This document shows, piece after piece, positions 35,213 to 44,100 of a stretch of DNA of 64,000 nucleotides. The DNA comes from an uncultured Draconibacterium sp. (GTDB lineage Bacteria > Bacteroidota > Bacteroidia > Bacteroidales > Prolixibacteraceae), in assembly GCF_913060805.1 (NCBI RefSeq), contig NZ_CAJXTC010000007.1, positions 121,978 through 185,977 on the forward strand, given 5' to 3'. Both the position numbers and the translations under genes were made by a program. Every line of letters starts with the position of its first letter. The first letter of the stretch is position 1. The notes under the pieces were generated by a model. That model did not search any database. It saw only the letters and a program-made list of their open reading frames with translations, and had not been told where the DNA came from.

Positions 35213-35938
35213 ATGATTAGTCTAAACAATGTTCACAAGTCGTACGTAACGGGAAGTAACTCGTTGCACGTATTAAAAGGAATCGACCTCGAAATCAATT
35301 CAGGAGAGTTCGTCTCCATTATGGGGTCATCGGGTTCCGGGAAATCAACTTTGCTTAACATCCTTGGAATTTTGGATAATTACGATGAAGGATCGTATTA
35401 TCTGAACGGATCATTGGTAAAGGATATGTCGGAAAAGAAGGCTGCCAGACTACGTAACGAGTTGGTAGGTTTTGTTTTTCAGTCGTTCAACCTGATTTCT
35501 TTTAAAAATGCCATGGAAAATGTGGCACTTCCTCTTTACTATCAGGGAGTAAATCGTAAAAAGCGTAACAAAATTGCAGAGGAATACCTCGATAAAGTTG
35601 GTTTGCTGGAGTGGGCAACACACTTGCCGAGCGAAATGTCGGGTGGTCAAAAACAGCGTGTTGCAATCGCTCGTTCGCTCATCTCTCAGCCAAAAATAAT
35701 TTTTGCCGACGAGCCAACCGGTGCACTCGACACCAGCACTTCGTACGAGGTAATGGATATTCTGAAAGAAATTAATGACGATGGAATTACAGTTATTCTG
35801 GTAACGCACGAGCACGATATTGCTTCGATGACCCAGAAAATTGTGCGATTGAAGGATGGCCGGATCGATGAGATCATTAAAAACGGTGAATTGAAAAACT
35901 TTCAGCATCAGTACGCTAAAGAACTGGAAACAGCCTAG
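35213..35938 (+). CDS. ABC transporter ATP-binding protein (MacB/LolD type)
   Basis: A 241-residue ATPase of the MacB/LolD group. Walker A is GSSGSGKST (38-46), the signature is MSGGQKQRVAIARS, Walker B is IIFADEPTG, and the H-loop is in THEHD. It energises the two permeases that follow 100 and 1390 bases on. A hairpin repeat lies between this gene and the first permease. The operon order, ATPase, permease, permease, adaptor, TolC, points to a tripartite exporter across both membranes. Confidence 0.93.
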   Translation: MISLNNVHKSYVTGSNSLHVLKGIDLEINSGEFVSIMGSSGSGKSTLLNILGILDNYDEGSYYLNGSLVKDMSEKKAARLRNELVGFVFQSFNLISFKNAMENVALPLYYQGVNRKKRNKIAEEYLDKVGLLEWATHLPSEMSGGQKQRVAIARSLISQPKIIFADEPTGALDTSTSYEVMDILKEINDDGITVILVTHEHDIASMTQKIVRLKDGRIDEIIKNGELKNFQHQYAKELETA

Positions 35939-35967
35939 GTTGGTTAACAGCCTCAGTCGGGTTTTTG

Positions 35968-35989
35968 ATCCCGACGCTTTGGTCGGGAT
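35968..35989 (+). repeat. Hairpin inside the exporter operon
   Basis: ATCCCGAC (35968-35975) pairs perfectly with GTCGGGAT (35982-35989) around a six-base loop, then TTTCGACC follows. Because it has only a short T run it may lower, rather than stop, expression of the permeases behind the ATPase. Confidence 0.6.
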
Positions 35990-36038
35990 TTCGACCAGTT
36001 TCACTGTTCTCAACTTTTCACTTTAAACTTAAGCTATC

Positions 36039-37301
36039 ATGTTCGATATTGATAAATGGCAGGAGATCTTTGCCACCATCAAAAAAAATAAAATGCGCAC
36101 TTTCCTCACCGGATTTAGCGTTGCCTGGGGGATTTTCATGTTAATGATCCTGCTGGGAGCCGGTAATGGTTTAAGCAACGGCGTGTCGGAAAACTTTATG
36201 CGCGATGCCGTAAATGCCATGTGGTTGTGGAGTGGCCGCACCAGTATTCCTTACCAGGGAATGCAGGAAAACAGGGAAATCCGCTTTACCAATGCTGATT
36301 ACGATATTCTGAAGGATCTAGAAGGAATTGAGCACACCTCGGGTCGTTATTACATCGGCGGAAACCTCTTTTCATATGGAAGCGAATACGGCGAGTATTC
36401 GGCAATAACCTGCCATCCCGATTTAAAAGATGTCGAGTCGATTGAAATTGTTGACGGTCGTTTTGTCAACCAGGTCGACATTGATCAAACCCGGAAATCG
36501 GTGGTGCTGGGAAAAGATATTTACGATGCACTTTTTGATGGAAAAGAGGCGATTGGCGAATATGTTCGGGTAAATAACATCCCGTTTAAAGTGGTTGGAA
36601 TTTGTAAAGAGGGAGGCGGTACTCGTCACCGAAATGCTTACATCCCGGTTACTACAGGGCAAAAAGTATTTAACGGATCAAACCGTCTGCACAACTTTGC
36701 CTTAACCATTAACGCCGAAACAATAGAAGAAAGTCAGGCCATTGAAAACCGTGTAAGAGAGAGACTGGCACGCAAACATAAATTCGATGCTACTGACGAA
36801 TCGGCCATGGGATCATACAGCAAATTGGAGGATGTAATTCAAACCATGAAGATCTTCCAGGCGATTGATATTTTCATTTGGATAATCGGAATCGGAACCC
36901 TGATTGCAGGAGTGGTTGGAGTAAGCAACATAATGCTGATCGTGGTAAAAGAACGCACCAAAGAAATTGGTATCCGAAAAGCTATTGGTGCCAGTCCTGC
37001 TTCGGTAATTGGATTAATTCTTTTGGAAGCCGTAATGATCACAACAATTGCCGGATACATCGGTCTGGTGCTGGGAACGGGGCTCATGGAAGGATTGAAT
37101 TTTATCGTGGAGAAACAATTTGAAGCTTCAGCGGCAACTAACGGAGGAAACGGAGAAACCTTGTTCCGCAACCCGACCGTTGACCTGGGAATTGCCATGT
37201 CGGCAACATTATTACTGGTGATAGCCGGAGCTATTGCCGGGTACATTCCTGCAAAACGCGCTGCAAAAATCAAACCTATTGAGGCATTGCGCGACGAATA
37301 A
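36039..37301 (+). CDS. MacB-like ABC permease, first copy
   Basis: A 420-residue permease with one N-terminal span (about residues 20-45, FLTGFSVAWGIFMLMILLGA), a large periplasmic MacB_PCD domain (about 50-270) and three C-terminal spans carrying the FtsX fold (TKEIGIRKAIGASPASVIGL). Its likely role is half of a heterodimeric permease, because a paralogue follows in the same operon. The ATPase is a separate upstream protein, unlike E. coli MacB, where it is fused. The cargo is unknown; MacB relatives export antibiotics, peptides or lipoproteins. Confidence 0.9.
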   Translation: MFDIDKWQEIFATIKKNKMRTFLTGFSVAWGIFMLMILLGAGNGLSNGVSENFMRDAVNAMWLWSGRTSIPYQGMQENREIRFTNADYDILKDLEGIEHTSGRYYIGGNLFSYGSEYGEYSAITCHPDLKDVESIEIVDGRFVNQVDIDQTRKSVVLGKDIYDALFDGKEAIGEYVRVNNIPFKVVGICKEGGGTRHRNAYIPVTTGQKVFNGSNRLHNFALTINAETIEESQAIENRVRERLARKHKFDATDESAMGSYSKLEDVIQTMKIFQAIDIFIWIIGIGTLIAGVVGVSNIMLIVVKERTKEIGIRKAIGASPASVIGLILLEAVMITTIAGYIGLVLGTGLMEGLNFIVEKQFEASAATNGGNGETLFRNPTVDLGIAMSATLLLVIAGAIAGYIPAKRAAKIKPIEALRDE

Positions 37302-37328
37302 CAGAAACGAAAACAAAAGCAGAAAACA

Positions 37329-38600
37329 ATGTTCGACTTAGACCTTTGGAAAGAAATATTAAGCGCTTTAAAGAAAAACCGGATGCGCAGTTTCATGACC
37401 GCTTTCGGTGTGTTCTGGGGAATATTTATGCTGATAATTATGTCGGGAGCCGGTCGTGCCCTTGAAAACGGGGTGATGGACGGAATTAAAGCTTTCGCAT
37501 CCAACTCGGCATTCTTCTGGACCGAGCGCACCAGCGTGCCTTATAAAGGATTTCAACGTGGACGACGCTGGAACTACAAAAACACAGATATAGAATACAT
37601 AAAAGCCAACATCAGCGACATTGAATATTTGTCGCCACGATTGTTCGGGCCAAGCAGCGGAGGCGGTGATAATGTAATTCGTGGTAAAAAAACAGGCGCC
37701 TTTAATATTTATGGCGATTACCCTGAGTTTTTCAAAATCGATCCGTGGACACCGCTTCAGGGACGACTGATAAATACCATCGATATTCAGCATTCGCGAA
37801 AAGTGGTAAATATTGGCGAACGCGTGGTGGAAGTGATGTTCGACAAGGATGAAGACCCGATTGGCGAATACCTGAAAATTAACGGCGTTTACTTCCAGGT
37901 GGTTGGTGTGGTAAAAGGTGAAACCCGCGTAAATATTGGCAATGGTAGAAAAAACGAAACCATAATTATGCCATTCACCACCATGCAAAAAACCTTTAAC
38001 ATGGGCGACGATGTGCATTTCTTCTCGGTAACCTCGCAACCCGGAGTACCGGTAAGCAAGGTGGAAGCCCGATTGAAGGAGTTAATGAAAGAACGCCACA
38101 GTGTTGCGCCCGACGATCAGCAGGCTGTAGGTTCATTTAACATCGAAGTGGAATGGAAAAAATACATGGGACTGTTCACCGGAATTCAGTTGTTAACCTG
38201 GATTGTGGGAATTGGAACTTTGCTGGCCGGTGTAATTGGCGTGAGCAATATTATGCTGGTAATTATTAAAGAACGTACGCAGGAAATTGGTATCCAGCGT
38301 GCGATCGGTGCAACACCGGGGAAAGTAATCCTTCACATTGTTGCCGAAAGTGTTTTCCTGACTGTACTTGCCGGATACCTCGGTTTGGCATTAGGTGTGG
38401 GCTTGCTTGAGCTGCTAAATATGGTGCTGGAAATGAATGCCGGCGGTAGCGATGATATTTTCTTCCGCCGTCCGGAAATCAGTTTCCGAATGGCAGTTGG
38501 AGCACTTTCAGTACTGGTGGTTTCCGGAATATTTGCCGGATTGATTCCGGCGCGGCGGGCAGTGAGTATTAAACCGATTGATGCCTTGCGCGACGAGTAG
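37329..38600 (+). CDS. MacB-like ABC permease, second copy
   Basis: A 423-residue paralogue of the permease just upstream: one N-terminal span (MTAFGVFWGIFMLIIMSGAG), a periplasmic MacB_PCD domain and three C-terminal spans with the FtsX motif (TQEIGIQRAIGATPGKVILH). The pair probably forms a heterodimer on one ATPase dimer. The gene starts 27 bases after its partner and uses an ATG. The periplasmic halves differ more than the membrane halves, so the two might touch different partners or cargo. Confidence 0.9.
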   Translation: MFDLDLWKEILSALKKNRMRSFMTAFGVFWGIFMLIIMSGAGRALENGVMDGIKAFASNSAFFWTERTSVPYKGFQRGRRWNYKNTDIEYIKANISDIEYLSPRLFGPSSGGGDNVIRGKKTGAFNIYGDYPEFFKIDPWTPLQGRLINTIDIQHSRKVVNIGERVVEVMFDKDEDPIGEYLKINGVYFQVVGVVKGETRVNIGNGRKNETIIMPFTTMQKTFNMGDDVHFFSVTSQPGVPVSKVEARLKELMKERHSVAPDDQQAVGSFNIEVEWKKYMGLFTGIQLLTWIVGIGTLLAGVIGVSNIMLVIIKERTQEIGIQRAIGATPGKVILHIVAESVFLTVLAGYLGLALGVGLLELLNMVLEMNAGGSDDIFFRRPEISFRMAVGALSVLVVSGIFAGLIPARRAVSIKPIDALRDE

Positions 38601-38675
38601 AAAAGGATTAAGGATTATTGATTAAGGATAAATTGAAACAAAACAATTACAAAAAACAATAAAAGCAAATTAGCC

Positions 38676-39806
38676 ATGAAAAAAGTATTTAGAATTTTAG
38701 GAGTTGTAGTATTGGTTGCAATATTTGGAGGAACACTTTTCTTCCTGTACAACAAATCGAAAAAGAAAACAGATTTTTTTGAGAACAAGAATCCGTTCTA
38801 CAGCGATGTAGTAATGAAAACGGTGGCTACCGGATCGGTGGTACCGCGTTTTGAAATTGAGATCGTTCCGCAGGTTTCGGGAATTATTGACGAATTGTTT
38901 GTTGAGGCCGGCGATAAAATTACCAAAGGACAGGTGGTTGCCCGTATCAAAATTATTCCTGATATGGTAACGCTGAATTCTGCCGAAACTCGTGTAAATC
39001 GTGCAAAAATTGGTTTTGAAGATGCACAGATCGATTACGATCGTCAGCAGAAATTATTCGATAAAGAAGTGATCTCGTACGAAGAGTTTAAATCGGCAAA
39101 AGTGGCTTACGATTCAGCAAAAGAAGAATTGACCGCTGCCGAAAATAATCTGGAATTAATTAAAAACGGTGTAACAAAAAAGGCTGAAACGGCTACTAAT
39201 ACTCTGGTGCGCTCAACCATTAACGGCATGGTGCTGGATGTCCCGGTTGAAGAAGGTAACTCTGTAATTCAGGCAAATACCTTTAACGCAGGAACTACCA
39301 TTGCTTCGGTTGCCGATATGAGCGATATGATCTTTGAAGGAAATGTGGATGAAACCGAGGTAGGAAAAATTCGCGAAGGAATGCCAATTGAACTGGAAAT
39401 AGGTGCTATCGACAAAGAAAAATTTGCTGCCGTTTTAGAATATATTTCGCCAAAAGGAGTGGAAGAAAACGGTGCCATTCAGTTTGAAATTAAAGCGAAT
39501 GTAAAACTTAAAGAAGGCCAGTTTATCCGCGCCGGATACAGTGCAAACGCCAATATCGTTCTGGAGCGCAAAGACAATGTGATGGTTATTCCAGAAGGAT
39601 TGCTTCAGTTTGAAAACGACTCGTCGTTTGTTGAGGTGAATACAGGTTCGGCCGAAGAGCCAAACTACGAAAAACGTTGGGTACACACCGGCCTTTCTGA
39701 CGGGATAAATATTGAAATTACCGAGGGATTGAAAGCTGAGGATAAAGTGAAAGGCGAAAAGATCGATCCGAAGAAAGTACAGGAAGCACAAGCCAATAAC
39801 GGCTAA
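38676..39806 (+). CDS. Periplasmic adaptor (MacA/HlyD family)
   Basis: A 376-residue membrane-fusion protein. A single N-terminal span (about 5-25) anchors it in the inner membrane. A lipoyl/barrel-sandwich pair follows (IVPQVSGIIDELFVEAGDKI), then a coiled-coil hairpin (about 95-165, RVNRAKIGFEDAQIDYDRQQ) and a beta-barrel (TIASVADMSDMIFEGNV). It would bridge the permeases to the TolC-like outer-membrane channel encoded next. The short hairpin is of MacA type rather than that of RND adaptors. Confidence 0.92.
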   Translation: MKKVFRILGVVVLVAIFGGTLFFLYNKSKKKTDFFENKNPFYSDVVMKTVATGSVVPRFEIEIVPQVSGIIDELFVEAGDKITKGQVVARIKIIPDMVTLNSAETRVNRAKIGFEDAQIDYDRQQKLFDKEVISYEEFKSAKVAYDSAKEELTAAENNLELIKNGVTKKAETATNTLVRSTINGMVLDVPVEEGNSVIQANTFNAGTTIASVADMSDMIFEGNVDETEVGKIREGMPIELEIGAIDKEKFAAVLEYISPKGVEENGAIQFEIKANVKLKEGQFIRAGYSANANIVLERKDNVMVIPEGLLQFENDSSFVEVNTGSAEEPNYEKRWVHTGLSDGINIEITEGLKAEDKVKGEKIDPKKVQEAQANNG

Positions 39807-39861
39807 CAATAGGTAATTCACATCGCTTTATGTAAATTCGTGGCAAAACAAAAAACAATAC

Positions 39862-41202
39862 ATGATGAAGAATCTTTTAACCTTATTTTTAGGAATTTTA
39901 CTGTCGGCAGGAGCTTTTAACCTGCAGGCGCAAAACGAATGGGATTTACAAGCCTGTTTCGATTACGCCATCGAAAACAACCTTCAGGTAAAACGACAGG
40001 AGATAAATACACGTTACAACGAAACGCTGGTTAAGCAGGCGAAAGACGATAAACTGCCTAACCTGAATGGCCAGATGAGCAACGATTTTAGTTTTGGTCG
40101 CTCGTTAACTTACGACAATACTTACGACAATATCAACTCGGCAAGTGTGGCCGGTGGATTAAATACCAGCATGACACTGTTTAACGGAATGACACTGAGC
40201 AACACCGTTAGAATGCGCGAGCTCGATTTGCAGGCAACAATGGCCGATCTGCAAAAAACAAAAGACGATATTATGCTGTCGATTGCAGCCGAATATCTCG
40301 AAATTCTTTTTGCACAGGAAGTTCAATTGGTTGCCGAGGCTACTATCGAGGTAACCAAACAACAAATTGAGCGCACCCGTCAGCTTGTTGATGCCGGAAG
40401 TGAAGCGCGCGGAGCTTTGCTCGAAATTGAAGCGCAGCTGGCTCGCGAGGAGCTGGATTTGGTAAATGCACAAAACCGGGTTCAGTTGGCTTACCTTAAT
40501 TTGTACCAGTTTTTGGAGCTGCCTATGGCCGAGAGTTTTACTATTGAAAAACCTTTGTTGCCCGAAATTCAGGCCAACCTTACCATGATAAACGCTTACG
40601 ATGTGTTTAGCACGGCCATTAACGTTCGCCCCGAAATAAAAGCTGCACAGTTGCGCGTTCAAAGTGCAATGAAACAGTTGGATATTGCAAAGGGAAACCG
40701 TTACCCGAGTTTGAGTTTTGGTGCCAATTATTACAACCAGTACAACAACCAGTACAAAGACTTTGAAGGAAACCGTATTGATTTGGGCGAACAGCTGAAA
40801 AACAACAGCCGCTCGAGTTTGGGATTAACTTTGAGCATCCCGATTTTCAATCGTTTCCAGGTGAAGAACAATATTACCAACTCAGAAATGCAAATTGCTG
40901 ATTACGAGTATCAACTACAACAAAGTCGTAACGTTTTACGTAGAGACATTGAGCAGGTGTACACCAATGCGCTGGCTGCTTTTAATCGTTACATTTCAAC
41001 CGATAAAGCAGTGGCTTCAATGAAAGAGGCATTCCGTTACACCGAAGAAAAATTTAACGTGGGTATGATTAACTCAGTAGAATACAACCAAAGTAAAACA
41101 AATCTGACCAATGCTCAGTCGGATCTGATACAAGCAAAATACGAATATATTTTCCGCACGAAAATACTTGATTTCTACAACGGTGTACCAATCACCTTGT
41201 AG
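39862..41202 (+). CDS. TolC family outer-membrane channel
   Basis: A 446-residue outer-membrane efflux protein. The signal peptide is clear (about residues 1-24, ending in NLQAQ). The rest consists of the two internally repeated outer_membrane_efflux segments, with long helical stretches (EINTRYNETLVKQAKDDKLP, then the RDIEQVYTNALAAF half). It gives the exit duct of the exporter. An ATG at 39865 would serve equally well as a start. A strong terminator follows the stop codon. Confidence 0.93.
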   Translation: MMKNLLTLFLGILLSAGAFNLQAQNEWDLQACFDYAIENNLQVKRQEINTRYNETLVKQAKDDKLPNLNGQMSNDFSFGRSLTYDNTYDNINSASVAGGLNTSMTLFNGMTLSNTVRMRELDLQATMADLQKTKDDIMLSIAAEYLEILFAQEVQLVAEATIEVTKQQIERTRQLVDAGSEARGALLEIEAQLAREELDLVNAQNRVQLAYLNLYQFLELPMAESFTIEKPLLPEIQANLTMINAYDVFSTAINVRPEIKAAQLRVQSAMKQLDIAKGNRYPSLSFGANYYNQYNNQYKDFEGNRIDLGEQLKNNSRSSLGLTLSIPIFNRFQVKNNITNSEMQIADYEYQLQQSRNVLRRDIEQVYTNALAAFNRYISTDKAVASMKEAFRYTEEKFNVGMINSVEYNQSKTNLTNAQSDLIQAKYEYIFRTKILDFYNGVPITL

Positions 41203-41230
41203 CAGATCTTGCTTGAACATTGTTTTTTGT

Positions 41231-41260
41231 GCCTCCGGCTGAAAAGTCGGAGGCTTTTTA
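41231..41260 (+). terminator. Terminator of the exporter operon
   Basis: GCCTCCG (41231-41237) pairs perfectly with CGGAGGC (41248-41254) around an AAAA-containing loop, with a T run after. Confidence 0.85.
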
Positions 41261-41287
41261 TTTGTTCGTTTTAACCCAAAAAAACTA

Positions 41288-41475
41288 ACCACATTAGGCA
41301 CACAGAACACATTAGATTTTGTACGTCGTTGTTTGCCAATTGCCAATTCTTCCGCCAGCTTTTTTCCCTTTTTACTTTTTCCTTGTATCACGAACTACAT
41401 TAGGCACATAGAACGCAATAGACTTTCCTTCTCTGTGGTTCTCCGTGTCTTCTTTGTGTTACCTCTGTGGTTTAT
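41288..41475. repeat. Direct repeat and CACGAAG-family remnants between tolC and DUF5916 gene
   Basis: ACATTAGGCACA, then AGAAC and TAGA, occurs at about 41291 and again at 41397, with few differences. The second copy leads into TCTGTGGTTCTCCGTGTC and CTTTGTGTTACC at 41432-41463, wording shared with the repeat at 55.3 kb. The rest of the 471-base gap 41203-41673 is low-complexity, with no gene. Confidence 0.5.
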
Positions 41476-41673
41476 TTTTTTCAAAGACGCGAAGTTGCCA
41501 TTTGCCTACTCCTTCGTAGATCTTCAATCGTTAATCCTCATTCGAAATTCATCATTCTCGCTTGGGTGTATTTATTCTTTTATGCAAACCAATTTTTGTC
41601 ACTTTGTAGTTATGACAATTTAAATATCTTTACCGACAGTTTATTATACCTAAATCAATTAAAGCTGTTTCTT

Positions 41674-43848
41674 ATGAAGTTGCCTTTACTTTTATTGTTT
41701 AGCTTATTTCTTTCGCTGGCCGGCGTCGCCAATGGTTTTGGTTTAAAGTCTGATACCACTTTAAATACCTTCAACAAGGATTATATCTATCACGTAAAAA
41801 AATTACAATCGGTAATAAATATCGATGGTGTAATTGACGAAAGCGACTGGGAACGCGCGCAAAAAGCAGATAAATTTTACCGGGTGCTGCCCATCGATAC
41901 GGGTTTTGCCAAGCAGCCTTCAACAATGATGATGGCCTACGACGATAAAGCTTTGTACGTAGCACAGATATTTTACGATACTATTCCCGGCGATCGTGTT
42001 ATGGAATCGTTCCGACGCGATTTTAGTTTTGGCAGCAACGACAACCTGCTTATATTCTTCGATACATTTTTAGATCAGACCAACGGTTTTTCGTTTGGGG
42101 TTTCGGCCTCGGGAGCCAAGTGGGACGGTACCATGAGTAACGGAAGTAGTGTGTCGCTCGATTGGGATTGCAAATGGGAAATGGAAACCAAACATTACGA
42201 CGACCGCTGGGTGAGTGAAATGCGTATTCCATTCAAATCGGTGCGTTACCCGAATGGTAGCAAAGAATGGAATGTAAACTTTAGCCGCCTCGATTTAAAA
42301 TCGGATGAAAAGTCGGCATGGGCTCCTGTTCCAAGGCAGTTTCCTACGGCATCGCTGGCTTATACCGGACGCATGAAATTTGAGGAGCCGCTGCCAAAAT
42401 CAAAAATGCAGTTTTCGGTAATTCCTTATATTTTGGGTAGTGCTGCTAAAGATTTCGAAGCCGGAACAAATACCGATTATCGTACCGATGTTGGTTTTGA
42501 TGCCAAAGTTGGTATTTCATCGTCGATGACACTCGACCTGACTTACAATCCTGATTTTGCCCAGGTTGAGGTCGATCAGCAGGTAACGAATATCGATCGT
42601 TTCGAATTGTTCTTTCCCGAAAAACGACAGTTCTTCCTCGAGAACAGCGACCTGTTTTCGAGTTACGGATACGCACATACTTTAACTCCGTTTTTCTCGC
42701 GCCGGATTGGTTTGGATGCACCTGTGCTTGCCGGTGCCCGTTTAAGCGGAAAGATTGGAAAAGACTGGCGTGTTGGTTTTATGAATATGGCCACTGAAGA
42801 AACCGGCGACCTCCTGGCCCGTAATTTTACCGTGGCATCTATACAGAAAAAGGTGTTCACACGATCAAATTTCGGAATAATTGCTGTTAACAAAGAGTAC
42901 CTCGATGTGCCATCGGACACCAGCATGTTTAACCGCGTAATTGGTTTCGATTATAACCTGGCCAGCAAAGACAATGTGTGGGATGGAAAATTCTTTTACC
43001 ACCGCTCGTTTCAACCCGATAATCCCGACAAACAATATGCGCAAGGAGCTAGTTTAATGTACAAAACCGCTCATTTTAATCTCGGTATTTTTGAAACTTC
43101 GGTGGGCGAAAATTACCGTGCCGAGGCCGGATACGTGCGCCGAACAGGGTATAATTTTATTGGAGGTTCGGCAGGTTATACGTTTGTGCCCAACAAAAAA
43201 GTGGCGAGCCATGGCCCGAGTATACAGCTCGATAATTACTATAATCCCGACAATGATCTGATTGAGCACGAATACAAGTTTGAATACGAACTGACCTTTG
43301 CAAACCGGGCAGAACTGGGGATTGAATACAGCGACCATTTTGTGCAGTTGCGTAACGATTTTAATCCTACTCAAGATCCGGATAATTATTTACCCGAAGG
43401 ATCGGAATACGATTTCGGACTTTTTTCTGTTAAGTACCAATCAACCCGTAAATCGTTGTTTACCTGGGAAGCCGAGGCCTCAAAAGGGAGTTTTTACAGT
43501 GGCGATATTCAATACCTTCAGGGAGAGTTTGGTTACCGTTTTCAGCCTTACGTAAATCTGACCATGAATTTCAACTATACCGATATGGATTTGGGCGATC
43601 CGTTCAGTCGCGAGAAATTCTGGCTGGTAGGCCCGAAAATGGACATCACTTTCACCGATAAAATTTTCTGGTCGACTTTTGTGCAGTACAACGAGCAAAT
43701 CGATAATCTGAATATCAACTCACGCTTTCAGTGGCGTTACCAACCGGTTTCGGATATTTACCTGGTTTACACCGACAACTATTTTACCGGGAACTGGAAC
43801 TCACGAAACAGGGCAGTGGTTTTAAAAATGACTTACTGGTTTAATTAA
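41674..43848 (+). CDS. DUF5916 protein with CBM9-like domain and outer-membrane barrel
   Basis: A 724-residue exported protein. After a signal peptide (about residues 1-24) an N-terminal CBM9-like beta-sandwich (about 40-240) begins INIDGVIDESDWERAQKADK. The rest has the amphipathic strands of an outer-membrane beta-barrel (repeated aromatic-rich segments, ending MTYWFN), as in DUF5916 proteins. Function unknown; the family is frequent in Bacteroidota near hydrolase and transport genes. The start at 41674 is preferred because the upstream in-frame extension has no signal peptide. Confidence 0.8.
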   Translation: MKLPLLLLFSLFLSLAGVANGFGLKSDTTLNTFNKDYIYHVKKLQSVINIDGVIDESDWERAQKADKFYRVLPIDTGFAKQPSTMMMAYDDKALYVAQIFYDTIPGDRVMESFRRDFSFGSNDNLLIFFDTFLDQTNGFSFGVSASGAKWDGTMSNGSSVSLDWDCKWEMETKHYDDRWVSEMRIPFKSVRYPNGSKEWNVNFSRLDLKSDEKSAWAPVPRQFPTASLAYTGRMKFEEPLPKSKMQFSVIPYILGSAAKDFEAGTNTDYRTDVGFDAKVGISSSMTLDLTYNPDFAQVEVDQQVTNIDRFELFFPEKRQFFLENSDLFSSYGYAHTLTPFFSRRIGLDAPVLAGARLSGKIGKDWRVGFMNMATEETGDLLARNFTVASIQKKVFTRSNFGIIAVNKEYLDVPSDTSMFNRVIGFDYNLASKDNVWDGKFFYHRSFQPDNPDKQYAQGASLMYKTAHFNLGIFETSVGENYRAEAGYVRRTGYNFIGGSAGYTFVPNKKVASHGPSIQLDNYYNPDNDLIEHEYKFEYELTFANRAELGIEYSDHFVQLRNDFNPTQDPDNYLPEGSEYDFGLFSVKYQSTRKSLFTWEAEASKGSFYSGDIQYLQGEFGYRFQPYVNLTMNFNYTDMDLGDPFSREKFWLVGPKMDITFTDKIFWSTFVQYNEQIDNLNINSRFQWRYQPVSDIYLVYTDNYFTGNWNSRNRAVVLKMTYWFN

Positions 43849-43912
43849 AGGATCTTGCCTGCTGCTAAAATTCGCAAAACCATTTGCGTTTCAATTCGTA
43901 AAATTCAAACAT

Positions 43913-43930
43913 AAGTGACAAAAATCACTT
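43913..43930. promoter_or_regulatory. 18-base palindrome resembling a CRP/FNR site
   Basis: AAGTGA, CAAAAA, TCACTT: the six-base arms are perfectly complementary around a six-base spacer. It has the TGA-N6-TCA spacing of CRP/FNR-type operators and lies 171 bases before mdh. An additional stem CGCAAA/TTTGCG lies at 43873-43888. Confidence 0.4.
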
Positions 43931-44018
43931 CCGTTTCGAGCCGCAAATCGTATGTTTTACCAATTTGTTAAACCGGTTTTGGGGGCTCTGAATTATTTCT
44001 AACATCGCGAAAAAAAAT

Positions 44019-44026
44019 TAACTTTG
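44019..44026 (+). promoter_or_regulatory. Promoter -7 element of mdh
   Basis: TAACTTTG matches TAnnTTTG. It lies 74 bases before the mdh start, leaving a leader with no obvious structure. No TTTG -33 box was found at the usual spacing. Confidence 0.45.
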
Positions 44027-44100
44027 CGTGCCTTAAAACAATTTGACAGACAATTGTTTATAGATAACACGATTTTATAATAATAAAACTCACTAGTAAA

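Noticed and set aside
41467..41673. 69-residue upstream extension of the DUF5916 gene
   Set aside because: It runs through the repeat region and would hide the signal peptide that starts at 41674.
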